From the NCBI GenBank assembly GCA_937874195.1, contig CALNBM010000018.1, forward strand, positions 1-15,815: a stretch of 15,815 nucleotides of DNA. The letters are read 5' to 3'. The position numbers and the translations under genes were made by a program. This DNA is from an uncultured Clostridia bacterium (GTDB taxonomy: Bacteria > Bacillota > Clostridia > Christensenellales > UBA1242). Shown here piece by piece: positions 6,167 to 13,985 of the stretch. Every line of letters starts with the position of its first letter. Position 1 is the stretch's first letter. The notes under the pieces are model-generated. The model was given only the letters and a program-made list of their open reading frames with translations, did no database searches and was not told the DNA's origin.

Positions 6167-7858
6167 ATGCTATTTAGATTTTTAATACGACAACTTTTCT
6201 TTTTAAAAAACTCTCATGAATCCACTAAAAAAGATGAAGAAGATAAAGTGAGTGAAGAAAAAAAAGAAGAAGAGTTAAAGTTAACCACTAATATGTTAGA
6301 TAACATTAATAAACTCGAAAACATTCTTAAAAACTGCACAGATTTAAGAATGCATCAATTTTCTTTTGGCAAAGATAATGCAATTAATGCTGTTATATTT
6401 TATTTTGATGGAATGGTGAACTTTCAAACATCAATAGATAGTATTTTACGCCCATTAAAAGACTGGAAAGGAGACTTCACTCTCACGCAAAAAAGTAAAA
6501 ATAAAAAAAATACAGAAAATATTAGTAAAGAAAATTTATTAAATAGCATTAAAAATGATGCAATTTTATCACCCGATACTAAAGATACAAACACTGTTTC
6601 CGATCTTATTGAATATTTATTTGTTGGCGATACTGTGCTTTTAATAAACGGACTGGAAATCGGTTTTGCACTCGGCACACAAGGATGGGAAAAACGCCCT
6701 GTTGAAGAGCCATTAAGTGAAGTTGTAGTGCGCGGGCCAAGAGAAGGATTTACTGAAAGCTATAAAGTTAACACTTCACTTCTTCGACGAAAAATAAGAA
6801 ACGAAAAACTTAAAATTGAAGAAATAATTGTGGGCAGAAAAACTAAAACTAAGATTGCAATCGTTTATCTTGAAGGCGTAGCTGACCCCACAGTACTAAA
6901 AAAAGTGCGATATAGAATTGGCGAAATAAAAGTTGATTCAATTTTGGAATCGTCATATATTGAGCAATACATAGAAGACGCACCGTTTTCTATTTTTCCT
7001 ACTATTGGATATACTGAAAAGCCTGATGTGGCGGCAGGAAAAATTTTAGAGGGTAGAATTGCAATTATAGTCGATGGCTCTCCTATTGTTTTAACTATCC
7101 CATATCTTTTTATAGAATCTATGCAATCATCAGAAGATTATTATAATCGCTGGATTTATGCAAGTATGACACGCATACTAAGAATTGTAGGCTATGTTGT
7201 AGCTGTATTTGCACCAGCATTTTATATTGCCTTAACAACTTTTCATCATGAACTTATCCCTACCAAACTTCTCTTAACAATTGCAAACTCTCGTGCCGGC
7301 ACGCCCTTTCCTGTTTTTATCGAAGCATTAATTATGATTTTCGCTTTTGAACTTCTGCGAGAAGCAGGTATTCGACTACCCAGAGCAGTTGGTCAAGCAA
7401 TTACCATTGTTGGTGCTCTTATAATGGGAGATGCTGCTGTGAACGCAGGAATAGTTGGAGCAACTATGGTTGTGGTTGTTGCAGGCACTGCGGTTGCGGG
7501 ATTTATGATTCCTACGCAAACTGAAGCTATCTCTATTCTTCGTTTACTTATGATTTTTCTTGCGGCCTTTACAGGTTTTTATGGCATTGCGATGGGAATT
7601 TTATTATTACTTGCACATTTAGCGTCACTAAATTCTTTTGGTGTTCCATATCTAGATCATATAACAAGTTTTAAAATGCAGGATATTTTCATGCGTCCTC
7701 CCCATTGGGCAATGCAAAAGCGTCCAGAAGATATTGCTCGTGGTGATATGACAAGACGAGAATTTTTTATACCACCAAAACGACCAGAAACCGAAGAAGA
7801 AAAAGAAAAAGTTGATAAAAACCAAGGTAAAACCAAACAGCAGTTGGAGGAAGAATGA
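6167..7858 (+). CDS. gerAA: Spore germinant receptor A-subunit (GerA/GerKA family)
   Basis: A-subunit of a spore inner-membrane germinant receptor (563 aa). The first 40 or so residues are lysine/glutamate-rich and variable. A large soluble region to about residue 320 carries family blocks such as EEPLSEVVVRGPREGF and LEGVADPTVLKKVR. Then come hydrophobic segments with the most conserved family stretch: IPTKLLLTIANSRAGTPFPV, EALIMIFAFELLREAGIRLP, RAVGQAITIVGALIMGDAAV. The C-terminal tail is charged and cytoplasmic. I chose ATG 6167 over 6161 because AAAAGG (6153-6158) is too close to 6161 and well spaced for 6167. It overlaps the next gene by four bases (ATGA). Ger operons are normally made in the forespore under sigma-G; the local promoter is not clear. 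Confidence 0.95.
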   Translation: MLFRFLIRQLFFLKNSHESTKKDEEDKVSEEKKEEELKLTTNMLDNINKLENILKNCTDLRMHQFSFGKDNAINAVIFYFDGMVNFQTSIDSILRPLKDWKGDFTLTQKSKNKKNTENISKENLLNSIKNDAILSPDTKDTNTVSDLIEYLFVGDTVLLINGLEIGFALGTQGWEKRPVEEPLSEVVVRGPREGFTESYKVNTSLLRRKIRNEKLKIEEIIVGRKTKTKIAIVYLEGVADPTVLKKVRYRIGEIKVDSILESSYIEQYIEDAPFSIFPTIGYTEKPDVAAGKILEGRIAIIVDGSPIVLTIPYLFIESMQSSEDYYNRWIYASMTRILRIVGYVVAVFAPAFYIALTTFHHELIPTKLLLTIANSRAGTPFPVFIEALIMIFAFELLREAGIRLPRAVGQAITIVGALIMGDAAVNAGIVGATMVVVVAGTAVAGFMIPTQTEAISILRLLMIFLAAFTGFYGIAMGILLLLAHLASLNSFGVPYLDHITSFKMQDIFMRPPHWAMQKRPEDIARGDMTRREFFIPPKRPETEEEKEKVDKNQGKTKQQLEEE

Positions 7859-9036
7859 AAAAATTCGTGGCTATTATTTCGTTAGTTTTTATACTATCTC
7901 CTATAATTCTCACTGCATGCTGGGATAATAGAGATATTGAAGAATTACATATTGTGACTGGTATTGCTTTAGATGTTAACAAAACAAATGATAATTTCAT
8001 TGATGTTACACTACAAATAACAAATATTCAACCTGGCGATGCTGGTAAAAGTCAATCTGTCGGAAATGATGATAAACCAATAATTATCAAAAAATCTTCT
8101 AAAACAATAGGCGATATATTAAAAAAGTTAAATAATGAAAGTAATAAATTTATATTCTTTCATCATATTGAAGTTATATTATTTAGCATGGACCTAGCAA
8201 AAAAAGGAATTAATAATTATATCGATTTTTTCTTACGAGACACTCGATCAAGGCTAGAAATTCCCGTAATAATCGTGGATGGTAGAGCGGAAGATGTTTT
8301 AAGGGTCGAATTACAAGAAGAAAATCAATCTAGTATTTTTTTAGCTGATTCCTTTCAGGGTGCAAAAACAATTTCTAAAGAAATTCATGTACGATTGATA
8401 GATGCAGCTTTTAAACTTGCTTGCAAGCATCATTGTCCAATAATTCCTGTTGTTAAAGTTGAAAAAGAAATGGAGAACGATAAATTAGTGGATATTGGAT
8501 TTGTTATGTTTATGGATTCAAAGGCAACAACAATGTTTGCAATTGACGATATATATGGATATCTTTTTGTAAAAGACGAAGTACATTTTACTGATTTAGA
8601 GATAGTTGCAAGCGAAACTGATATTGTGGTTTTAAAAATAAACAAACTAGTGCCTAGCCCAACAGTAATAGTACAAGGTGACAAAATTATTTTAGAAGTG
8701 GGAATAAATGTGGATGCAAACATTGGCGAAGTTGAGGGATTTGTTGAACTTGAACCTAAAGAACAATTAAAGTTATTTGAAGAACTTCTAAAAAAAGATG
8801 TGGAGAATCGAATTTTAAAAACTTTTGCAATAGCGCAAGAAAACAAATGCGATTTTTATGGTATAAGTGAAATGATAAATAAGAAAAACCCGCGAGCTTG
8901 GGCAAGATTAAAAGATAGATGGAAAGATATTTTTCCAACAGTTGAAGTTAAATTAGATGTAAAGACTGCAGTTAAATCTACAGGACAAACAAATCAAACT
9001 TTAGAAATGGAGAAAATAAGAAATGATGATAGATAA
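7855..9036 (+). CDS. gerAC: Spore germinant receptor C-subunit lipoprotein (GerAC family)
   Basis: Lipoprotein C-subunit (393 aa) on the outer face of the spore inner membrane. The N-terminus is a lipoprotein signal: positive start MKK, hydrophobic core, lipobox LTAC with Cys22 as the lipidated residue, then WDNRDIEEL, the family hallmark just after the cysteine. Further family features are TGIALDV, a lipid-anchored body of alternating strands, and C-terminal WARLKDRWKDIFPTVEVKLDV, a strongly conserved closing block. Length matches the family. GGAGG (7846-7850) precedes the ATG by four bases. The start overlaps the A-subunit stop (ATGA), and the 3' end overlaps the B-subunit start by 14 bases, so the three subunits are translationally linked, in the order A-C-B rather than A-B-C. 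Confidence 0.94.
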   Translation: MKKFVAIISLVFILSPIILTACWDNRDIEELHIVTGIALDVNKTNDNFIDVTLQITNIQPGDAGKSQSVGNDDKPIIIKKSSKTIGDILKKLNNESNKFIFFHHIEVILFSMDLAKKGINNYIDFFLRDTRSRLEIPVIIVDGRAEDVLRVELQEENQSSIFLADSFQGAKTISKEIHVRLIDAAFKLACKHHCPIIPVVKVEKEMENDKLVDIGFVMFMDSKATTMFAIDDIYGYLFVKDEVHFTDLEIVASETDIVVLKINKLVPSPTVIVQGDKIILEVGINVDANIGEVEGFVELEPKEQLKLFEELLKKDVENRILKTFAIAQENKCDFYGISEMINKKNPRAWARLKDRWKDIFPTVEVKLDVKTAVKSTGQTNQTLEMEKIRNDDR

Positions 9037-10162
9037 AACTCAAATATCTGGAAAACGATTTATGTTTACTGTGGCTTATTTTATTCAATCATCAATACTA
9101 CTAACTTCTTTCACCTTATCTTTAACTAGACAAGATTCTTGGTTAACAGTAATTTTTAGTTTTACCTTATTTCTTCCAATGATTTGGGTTTATCGAACGA
9201 TTATGGTGCAGTTTCCTGATAAAAATCTTATTCAAGTTTTAGAAACTGTGTTCGGTAAATTTGTTGGAAAATTAATTGGTATTGGTTTTACTTGGTTTTT
9301 TTTAAACCTTACCACTCTCAACTTAAGAGATTTAGGAGTGTTTACAATCATAACCGTGATGACAGACACCCCACTTATTGTGCTTGCTATTATGTGTATG
9401 TTTGTTGCTGTTTACTCTGTTAGAAAAGGCATCAATGTGGTTTGTAGATATAGTGCAGCGTTTACTACATTACAAATAACAATTATAATAATATCTATTT
9501 TTCTGGTTTTCGATCAAGCTAAATTTAACAATTTTTTGCCTATTTTTGACCAACCGCAGTTAAATTATTTGCAAGGCGTACATGTAATGTCCACCATTCC
9601 TTTTGGTGAATTAGTTGTACTTTTGATGCTAACTCCTAATATAAGAATGGATAAGAAACTCGTGGCAAAATATTGGTATATAGGTTTTGCTATTGGCGGA
9701 GTATCCTTTTTATTAGTAATGCTTAGAGAAATAAGCGTGCTGGGAAATCTTGCACATCTTTTTTCATTACCCTCTCTCACAACTTTTAGATTAATCCATG
9801 TTGGAACTATATTTAATAGGATTGAAATATTATTTGCAATGGCACTTATTTTACTACTTACATTTAAAGTTGTGTTTTTAACTTATGTAACAGTACTTAC
9901 TATTGCACAAATCATGGAGCTGGAAAATTTCGAAAATCTTTGTGCTGTTATTGGTTTATTAATCGTTCCGCTTGTTATAACAATTTATCCTAATTCTATT
10001 GAAAATCAAACTTCTGGTCAACAAGTTGTGCCGTTTATTTGGATGATATTTGAAATTGTTTTACCTATATTTATACTTATCGTTGCCGCAGTTAAAAATT
10101 TACCAAAACAAAAACCTAAAACTACCCCAATAAAACAGCCCCAAAAAAATGAAAACAATTAA
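9023..10162 (+). CDS. gerAB: Spore germinant receptor B-subunit (GerAB family permease-like)
   Basis: Integral membrane B-subunit (379 aa) of the amino-acid-transporter-like GerAB family, thought to hold the germinant-binding pocket. About ten hydrophobic segments are visible across the whole protein. The start, ISGKRFMFTVAYFIQSSILL, and the following QDSWLTVIF match the usual N-terminal layout of the family. A lysine/proline/asparagine-rich tail ends it. The first of two adjacent ATGs (9023, 9026) is used because GGAG at 9009-9012 is ten bases upstream. It overlaps the C-subunit by 14 bases, and the next gene starts 12 bases after its stop. The specific germinant cannot be read from the sequence. 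Confidence 0.94.
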   Translation: MMIDKTQISGKRFMFTVAYFIQSSILLTSFTLSLTRQDSWLTVIFSFTLFLPMIWVYRTIMVQFPDKNLIQVLETVFGKFVGKLIGIGFTWFFLNLTTLNLRDLGVFTIITVMTDTPLIVLAIMCMFVAVYSVRKGINVVCRYSAAFTTLQITIIIISIFLVFDQAKFNNFLPIFDQPQLNYLQGVHVMSTIPFGELVVLLMLTPNIRMDKKLVAKYWYIGFAIGGVSFLLVMLREISVLGNLAHLFSLPSLTTFRLIHVGTIFNRIEILFAMALILLLTFKVVFLTYVTVLTIAQIMELENFENLCAVIGLLIVPLVITIYPNSIENQTSGQQVVPFIWMIFEIVLPIFILIVAAVKNLPKQKPKTTPIKQPQKNENN

Positions 10163-10174
10163 AAAGGGAAAACA

Positions 10175-10396
10175 ATGCTCATACTATTATTAATTTTTAC
10201 ATCTGTTGTTATTATTGATTTTTTTCCGCTTGTTCAAAAAAAAGATAAAAAAGCGGTTGTGGTTTTTGTTTTATTATTTTTATTTGCGTTAGTTTATAAT
10301 ATTTTGGTTGCATTAAATGTGGATTTAACTAGCACGCTTATGATGATTATTGAATTATTCAAATCTCTTGGAATTAGTTACCCGCCACCTAGCTAA
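10175..10396 (+). CDS. Small two-helix membrane protein, likely receptor D-subunit
   Basis: A 73-residue protein with two hydrophobic helices (about 1-19 and 28-48) separated by the positive loop QKKDKKA, then an amphipathic stretch ending in SYPPPS. Size, two-helix plan and place as last gene of a ger operon match the D-subunits described with some Bacillus receptors (for example GerKD), which modulate receptor output. It starts 12 bases after the B-subunit with its own AAAGGG ribosome site, so it belongs to the same operon. The evidence is mainly context and topology, because such short proteins have little conserved sequence. It is too well placed and too hydrophobic to be a chance frame. 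Confidence 0.75.
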   Translation: MLILLLIFTSVVIIDFFPLVQKKDKKAVVVFVLLFLFALVYNILVALNVDLTSTLMMIIELFKSLGISYPPPS

Positions 10397-10403
10397 AATT
10401 TAT

Positions 10404-10632
10404 ATATCTAATTTGTTTTAATATAAATATTGTTACAATTTATTAATAATTCGCTTAAAAACTATTTAGAAATTAAGTTCAAATTGATTATTAGTTCATA
10501 ACTAATATAAACTTTTGCCTAATTAGATTATTTATTTTTATTAATATGTTTTGTAGCAAAATAAAAATATGGAATAAACTTTTATATTAGTTTAACATTC
10601 TCTAGCCCTAATAAAAATTTATGATAGAGTAT
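10404..10632. repeat. Direct repeat, copy one (about 229 bases)
   Basis: First copy of an intergenic duplication downstream of the ger operon. Over its core (10453-10611) it aligns without gaps to copy two (10704-10862) with six mismatches in 159 positions. The flanks align with small gaps. At its 3' end the hairpin TATGA/TCATA has no T run, so it looks like a decayed version of the copy-two terminator. Confidence 0.93.
10484..10511 (+). promoter_or_regulatory. Promoter-operator in repeat copy one
   Basis: TTGATT (10484-10489), 16-base spacer, TATAAA (10506-10511). The spacer is the perfect palindrome ATTAGTT-CAT-AACTAAT (10490-10506). An operator between the two boxes would let a bound regulator block polymerase. 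Confidence 0.5.
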
Positions 10633-10661
10633 TTCATACTTATTAAAATTTTATGATAACA

Positions 10662-10880
10662 ATATCTAATTTGTTTAAATTATAAATAATTCATTAATAA
10701 TTTGCTTAAAAACTATTTAGAAATTAAGTTCAAATTGACCATTAGTTCATAACTAATATAAACTTTTGCCTAATTAGGCTATTTATTTTTCTTAATATGT
10801 TTTGTAGCAAAATAAAAATATGGAATAAACTTTTATTTTAGTTTAACATTCTCTAGCCCTAAGAAAAATTATGATAGGAT
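10662..10880. repeat. Direct repeat, copy two (about 219 bases)
   Basis: Second copy, offset 251 bases over the core. It has the better -35 box (TTGACC against TTGATT). It also has an intact GCCTAATTAGGC palindrome at 10768-10779, where copy one reads GCCTAATTAGAT, and it runs straight into a strong terminator. Confidence 0.93.
10735..10762 (+). promoter_or_regulatory. Promoter-operator in repeat copy two
   Basis: TTGACC (10735-10740), 16-base spacer, TATAAA (10757-10762): five of six matches in each box. The same palindrome ATTAGTT-CAT-AACTAAT fills the spacer (10741-10757) without any change from copy one. Confidence 0.55.
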
Positions 10881-10900
10881 TTAATATCATAATTTTTTTT
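10769..10900 (+). ncRNA. Candidate small RNA of about 130 nt
   Basis: Inferred transcript from the copy-two promoter to the strong terminator. It would open with the palindrome GCCTAATTAGGC. TTAGGCTA (10774-10781) can pair at long range with TAGCCCTAA (10854-10862), with one bulged C. A middle hairpin pairs TAAAC with GTTTA; the only copy-to-copy change there lies in the loop. There is no ribosome site and no open frame beyond 14 codons. It could instead be an untranslated 3' region of the ger transcript. No known RNA family is recognised. Confidence 0.4.
10864..10900. terminator. Strong bidirectional terminator between ger operon and sleL
   Basis: A 13-bp perfect stem: AAAAATTATGATA (10864-10876) pairs with TATCATAATTTTT (10885-10897) around an 8-base loop. 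T runs follow in both directions (the minus side is partly in the stem). It would end the plus-strand ger or small-RNA transcript and the minus-strand sleL transcript. Confidence 0.75.
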
Positions 10901-10918
10901 AAAAAAAAGTATATTTTT

Positions 10919-12196
10919 TTACGCTTTCACAACATCAAATAAGGCTTGTTGCACTAGAAGCATACTTGGAGTAAATTGGTTAATCGTCCAATAACTAACA
11001 CCTGCTAAATTTAATTTATCCACTAATACCATTCGTGCTGCATAACTTCTTGCATCGTCAAACCACACAATATGTTGGTTTCCATTAGCATCATAATATG
11101 TGTAGAAAGGCGACTGCGTTTCCTCATCAAACATAATATTTGCGCCCACTCTTTTCGCGCGTTCCACTGCCATCGTGTTTGACATTATTTCAGCAGCGGT
11201 ACCGCTAACAAACGGTAGTTGCCAATCATAAGCATAGTTCGAAACACCCATAAGTATTTTTTCTGAAGGCATTTCAGTTACAGCATATTGTAATACCTCA
11301 ATAACTGGTTTTATCGGTGAAATTGCTTGTGGTGAGCCATATAAATAACCCCATTCATAAGTCATTATTATAACCCGGTCAGCAATTTCTCCTATTGCGG
11401 CGTAATCATGCGCTTCATAAAGCGTTCCTTGTTGGTCAGCGCTAGTTTTAGGTGCAACTGCAACAAACAATGGTAAATTAAAAGGAACAAGTGCTGCTTT
11501 AAGTTTTCGCAAAAAATTCGAGTAGTTATCCCTATCAGCAGGATAAATATATTCAAAATCCATGTTAACGCCTTCAAAACCTTTATCTCTTGCCACTCTA
11601 ATAATTTCTGCTATTAAATTATTTGTAGCGTCTTCACTTGCAAAGATAGCGCGTGCAACATCACTGGAAAAACCTTCTCCTTCTCGGTAATTTGTTACCG
11701 CCATAAAAGGTTGAACTCCTGCCTGTCTTGCTTTTTCAAGTATGTATTCATCGTTTAGTGTGGATAAATTACCCATTTCATTTGCGTTGTAACTAAAAGT
11801 TGTGATATAGGTTAAAGCCGGCAATGTTTTAATAAGTGTTTCTTCCGAAATACCGGGTATTGCATAGCCATTAACTTCCATACTTCCTAGATTTTGCAAG
11901 CCCATCGGCACATTTATAATCGTTCCAATGTTTAACCTGGCAGGATTAGTTATTTGAGGATTTGCCGCAATTAAACTATTTAGCGTAACACCATATTGCC
12001 TTGCTATTTGGTACATTGTGTCTCCGGCCACAACAGTATGTGGAACAGAAGATAACGGTAACACTATTGCCTGCCCTATCACTAATTCGTTTGAATTTGG
12101 TAGTTCGTTGGCAGCCGCAATTTCATCTGCCGTTAAGCCATACCTTTGCCCTATACGAAATAATGTATCACCTGATTCAACAACATATATAATCAT
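10919..12196 (-). CDS. sleL: SleL/YaaH-type spore cortex-fragment lytic enzyme (LysM2-GH18)
   Basis: Glycoside hydrolase that cleaves spore cortex peptidoglycan fragments during germination (425 aa). There are two N-terminal LysM peptidoglycan-binding repeats (about 3-47 and 52-97: YVVESGDTLFRIGQRYG, HTVVAGDTMYQIARQYG). A GH18 domain follows, with catalytic motif EGVNMDFEY (208-216; Glu215 the acid, Asp213 retained), the conserved IMTYEWG and VWFDDARSYAARM blocks. There is no signal peptide, as usual for this family, which is deposited inside the developing spore. I chose ATG 12196: the minus strand has AAGGAGA (12204-12210) seven bases upstream and LysM begins at once. A longer frame from 12235 adds 13 unlikely residues. 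It is convergent with the ger operon and shares a bidirectional terminator with it. Family members in Bacillus are sigma-E genes; no clear sigma-E promoter is visible. Confidence 0.93.
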   Translation of the reverse strand: MIIYVVESGDTLFRIGQRYGLTADEIAAANELPNSNELVIGQAIVLPLSSVPHTVVAGDTMYQIARQYGVTLNSLIAANPQITNPARLNIGTIINVPMGLQNLGSMEVNGYAIPGISEETLIKTLPALTYITTFSYNANEMGNLSTLNDEYILEKARQAGVQPFMAVTNYREGEGFSSDVARAIFASEDATNNLIAEIIRVARDKGFEGVNMDFEYIYPADRDNYSNFLRKLKAALVPFNLPLFVAVAPKTSADQQGTLYEAHDYAAIGEIADRVIIMTYEWGYLYGSPQAISPIKPVIEVLQYAVTEMPSEKILMGVSNYAYDWQLPFVSGTAAEIMSNTMAVERAKRVGANIMFDEETQSPFYTYYDANGNQHIVWFDDARSYAARMVLVDKLNLAGVSYWTINQFTPSMLLVQQALFDVVKA

Positions 12197-12252
12197 AAAA
12201 AAATCTCCTTTATATACTAATTTATTTATATTCATTATAAAAAAAAATCGTT

Positions 12253-12276
12253 AAAAAAGGCAGATATTTTATCTGC
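12253..12276 (-). terminator. Minus-strand terminator, distal of a tandem pair
   Basis: GCAGATA (12260-12266) pairs with TATCTGC (12270-12276) around a 3-base loop. On the minus strand a C and six T follow. Second barrier between the 12470-13591 gene and sleL. Confidence 0.65.
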
Positions 12277-12293
12277 GCTATATTACGAAACAG

Positions 12294-12320
12294 GATAAAA
12301 AAATGAGGATAACCTCATTT
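12294..12320 (-). terminator. Minus-strand terminator, proximal of a tandem pair
   Basis: AAATGAGG (12301-12308) pairs perfectly with CCTCATTT (12313-12320) around a 4-base loop, followed on the minus strand by T residues at 12300-12294. It is about 150 bases past the stop of the upstream minus-strand gene. Confidence 0.75.
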
Positions 12321-12469
12321 CATTTTGTTTAAGATGAATATATATAAACTACACGCTGATATATATTTATTTTTGAAAACATTTGATTAAATGCCCCCTA
12401 CCACCATTTTAAGATAGAAATTCATTTCACTTTTGAAAAATATTGAAAGGTTTTTACTTGCAGTTAGAA

Positions 12470-13591
12470 TTAAAGCTTTTTAATATAACATCTGCGGCGC
12501 TTGTGTTGTTCTTTATCATAACCCTCATGCAAGTTTCTAATTGCAACATTATTTTCTAATTGGTGTAAAGCCTCAATATATTTAATACCCCTGTTAATTG
12601 TATTGCCCATAATCTTCCCGATTAAAAGCGAGGCAACTCCTTTTGCACGATAATCTGAACGAACAGAAATTAGAGCTGTGTCGATTATCTTTGGGTTTTT
12701 AATTTGTTTTAACAAACTAAAAATATGTATGCTTAAATATCTGCCTTTCATCTTTTGAACTGCTTTTGCTATATTTGGAAGTGCAAGTGCAAAGCCAACA
12801 AGTTCGCTTTTTTCATTTTCAACGAGAGCAATAAAGTCGGTATCCACAATCATTTTAAATTGTGACACGAGTTGCTCTTTTTGCTTTTCTGTGATAGGAA
12901 CAGAACCATAAAGTTCGTCGTAACCATCATCTAATAGCGAAAAAATTTTATCTTTGTATCTATTTACTAAGTCATTAATGTTTTTTGCCTGTACATATTT
13001 AATATTGTATCTTCTTTCCAGCACATTTGACATTCTTACAATTCGTTTGTCAAGTTCGCTTGGAACATTAACAAAATATTGTAGCCAGTCAACATCCTTT
13101 TTATATCCCACTTCTTCAATAAGTTTTGGGTAGTAATCGTAAGAATAGTTTTCTTCATAAGTTGCCATACGGTCAAAACCTTCAACTAATAAACCCTCTC
13201 GCTCTAAATCATTAAACCCAAGCGGACCATGAACATATTCTTGCCCCTTTTCACGCGCCCAATCTTCCACGGCTTTAAACAGCGCTTTAACCACTTCAAT
13301 ATCGTTTATAAAATCAATTCTTGTGAAACGCACATATTTTTGATTTGTTTTCTTATTAGATATTCTTTGCAAAATTCCGCCAATTCTGCCCGCAACTGCC
13401 CCATTTTTATAAGCTAAATAGAAAACCATTTCACAGTCATCATAATTAGGATTAATCTTTGGGTCAAATAAACCCATCTCTTCTTTAATGAATGGCGGAA
13501 CAAAATATTTGCATTTTTTATATAATTTTATTTGAAAGTTTACAAAAAGTTTTTGTTGTTTTTTGGTTTTAACCTCTACTATCTCTATCAT
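12470..13591 (-). CDS. YghO-like GNAT-fold protein, function unknown
   Basis: A 373-residue soluble protein of a family found in many bacteria (YghO in E. coli), usually annotated as a GNAT acetyltransferase-like protein of unknown substrate. Family blocks visible are YFVPPF near the start, VAGRIGGIL, the very characteristic GPLGFNDLEREGLLVEGFD, then YYPKLIEEVGYKKDVDWL. The C-terminal half holds a GNAT-like fold: FIALVENEKSELVGFALALP for the central strands and RAKGVASLLIGKIMG for the acetyl-CoA loop, a loose form of the usual R/Q-x-x-G-x-G/A. The end is lysine/arginine-rich (KEQHKRRRCYIKKL). AAGGAT on the minus strand lies 7 bases before the ATG. It stands alone with its own promoter and terminators. 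Confidence 0.82.
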   Translation of the reverse strand: MIEIVEVKTKKQQKLFVNFQIKLYKKCKYFVPPFIKEEMGLFDPKINPNYDDCEMVFYLAYKNGAVAGRIGGILQRISNKKTNQKYVRFTRIDFINDIEVVKALFKAVEDWAREKGQEYVHGPLGFNDLEREGLLVEGFDRMATYEENYSYDYYPKLIEEVGYKKDVDWLQYFVNVPSELDKRIVRMSNVLERRYNIKYVQAKNINDLVNRYKDKIFSLLDDGYDELYGSVPITEKQKEQLVSQFKMIVDTDFIALVENEKSELVGFALALPNIAKAVQKMKGRYLSIHIFSLLKQIKNPKIIDTALISVRSDYRAKGVASLLIGKIMGNTINRGIKYIEALHQLENNVAIRNLHEGYDKEQHKRRRCYIKKL

Positions 13592-13632
13592 TTTATTTAT
13601 CCTTCTATAATGTAATTATCTAGTGTGGTTAT

Positions 13633-13661
13633 ATTGTAACAAATATTTTTCATATTACAAA
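13633..13661 (-). promoter_or_regulatory. Sigma-A-like promoter of the YghO-like gene
   Basis: On the minus strand TTTGTA (13656-13661), 17-base spacer, TACAAT (13633-13638). The -35 box is weak, the -10 box good. The predicted leader is about 35 bases. Confidence 0.45.
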
Positions 13662-13898
13662 CGATTTAAAACATATATTATATAAATACTTTTTTGTAAA
13701 GCATTAGCACTTAATATTAAACTAAAAAACATAAAACTTTATAATTTACTGACTGATTTTATATTAAAATTCATAAACATTTAAATCTTAAATCTGACAA
13801 ATTAAAAAAAATTATCGCCAATTTTAACCTTATAAATATGCATAGCAAACAACTTAATTATGATTATTTTACCAACACAAAAATAAAACAAAATGACC
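13662..13898. other. AT-rich divergent gap
   Basis: Middle of a 394-base gap between two divergent genes (13592-13985). I see nothing here beyond AT-rich DNA; the promoters at each side are listed separately. Confidence 0.5.
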
Positions 13899-13927
13899 TT
13901 GATAGTTTTAAATACAACACTTAAAAT
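13899..13927 (+). promoter_or_regulatory. Sigma-A-like promoter of the small LysM gene
   Basis: TTGATA (13899-13904), 17-base spacer, TAAAAT (13922-13927): five of six matches in each box. Predicted start near 13934, leader about 52 bases. Confidence 0.55.
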
Positions 13928-13985
13928 AGATTTACTAAAAAAGTATATAAATTATTAAACACTAAAAGATATGGAGAAAAGCATT

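Noticed and set aside
8430..8846. Minus-strand frame of 138 codons inside the GerAC gene
   Set aside because: Serine/threonine-rich shadow frame opposite a well-supported lipoprotein gene.
10546..10590. A 14-codon frame beginning ATGTTTTGTAGC, present in both repeat copies with only the last codon differing (Tyr or Phe)
   Set aside because: There is no ribosome site upstream in either copy, and the high identity of the whole unit explains the conservation. I therefore treat it as part of the candidate RNA.
10404..10880. Transposon or IS remnant as the source of the duplicated unit
   Set aside because: There is no transposase fragment and no terminal inverted repeats at the unit ends. A simple tandem duplication fits better.
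12197..12235. 13-residue N-terminal extension of the SleL-type protein
   Set aside because: The inner ATG has an ideal AAGGAGA seven bases upstream, and the LysM repeat begins there directly.
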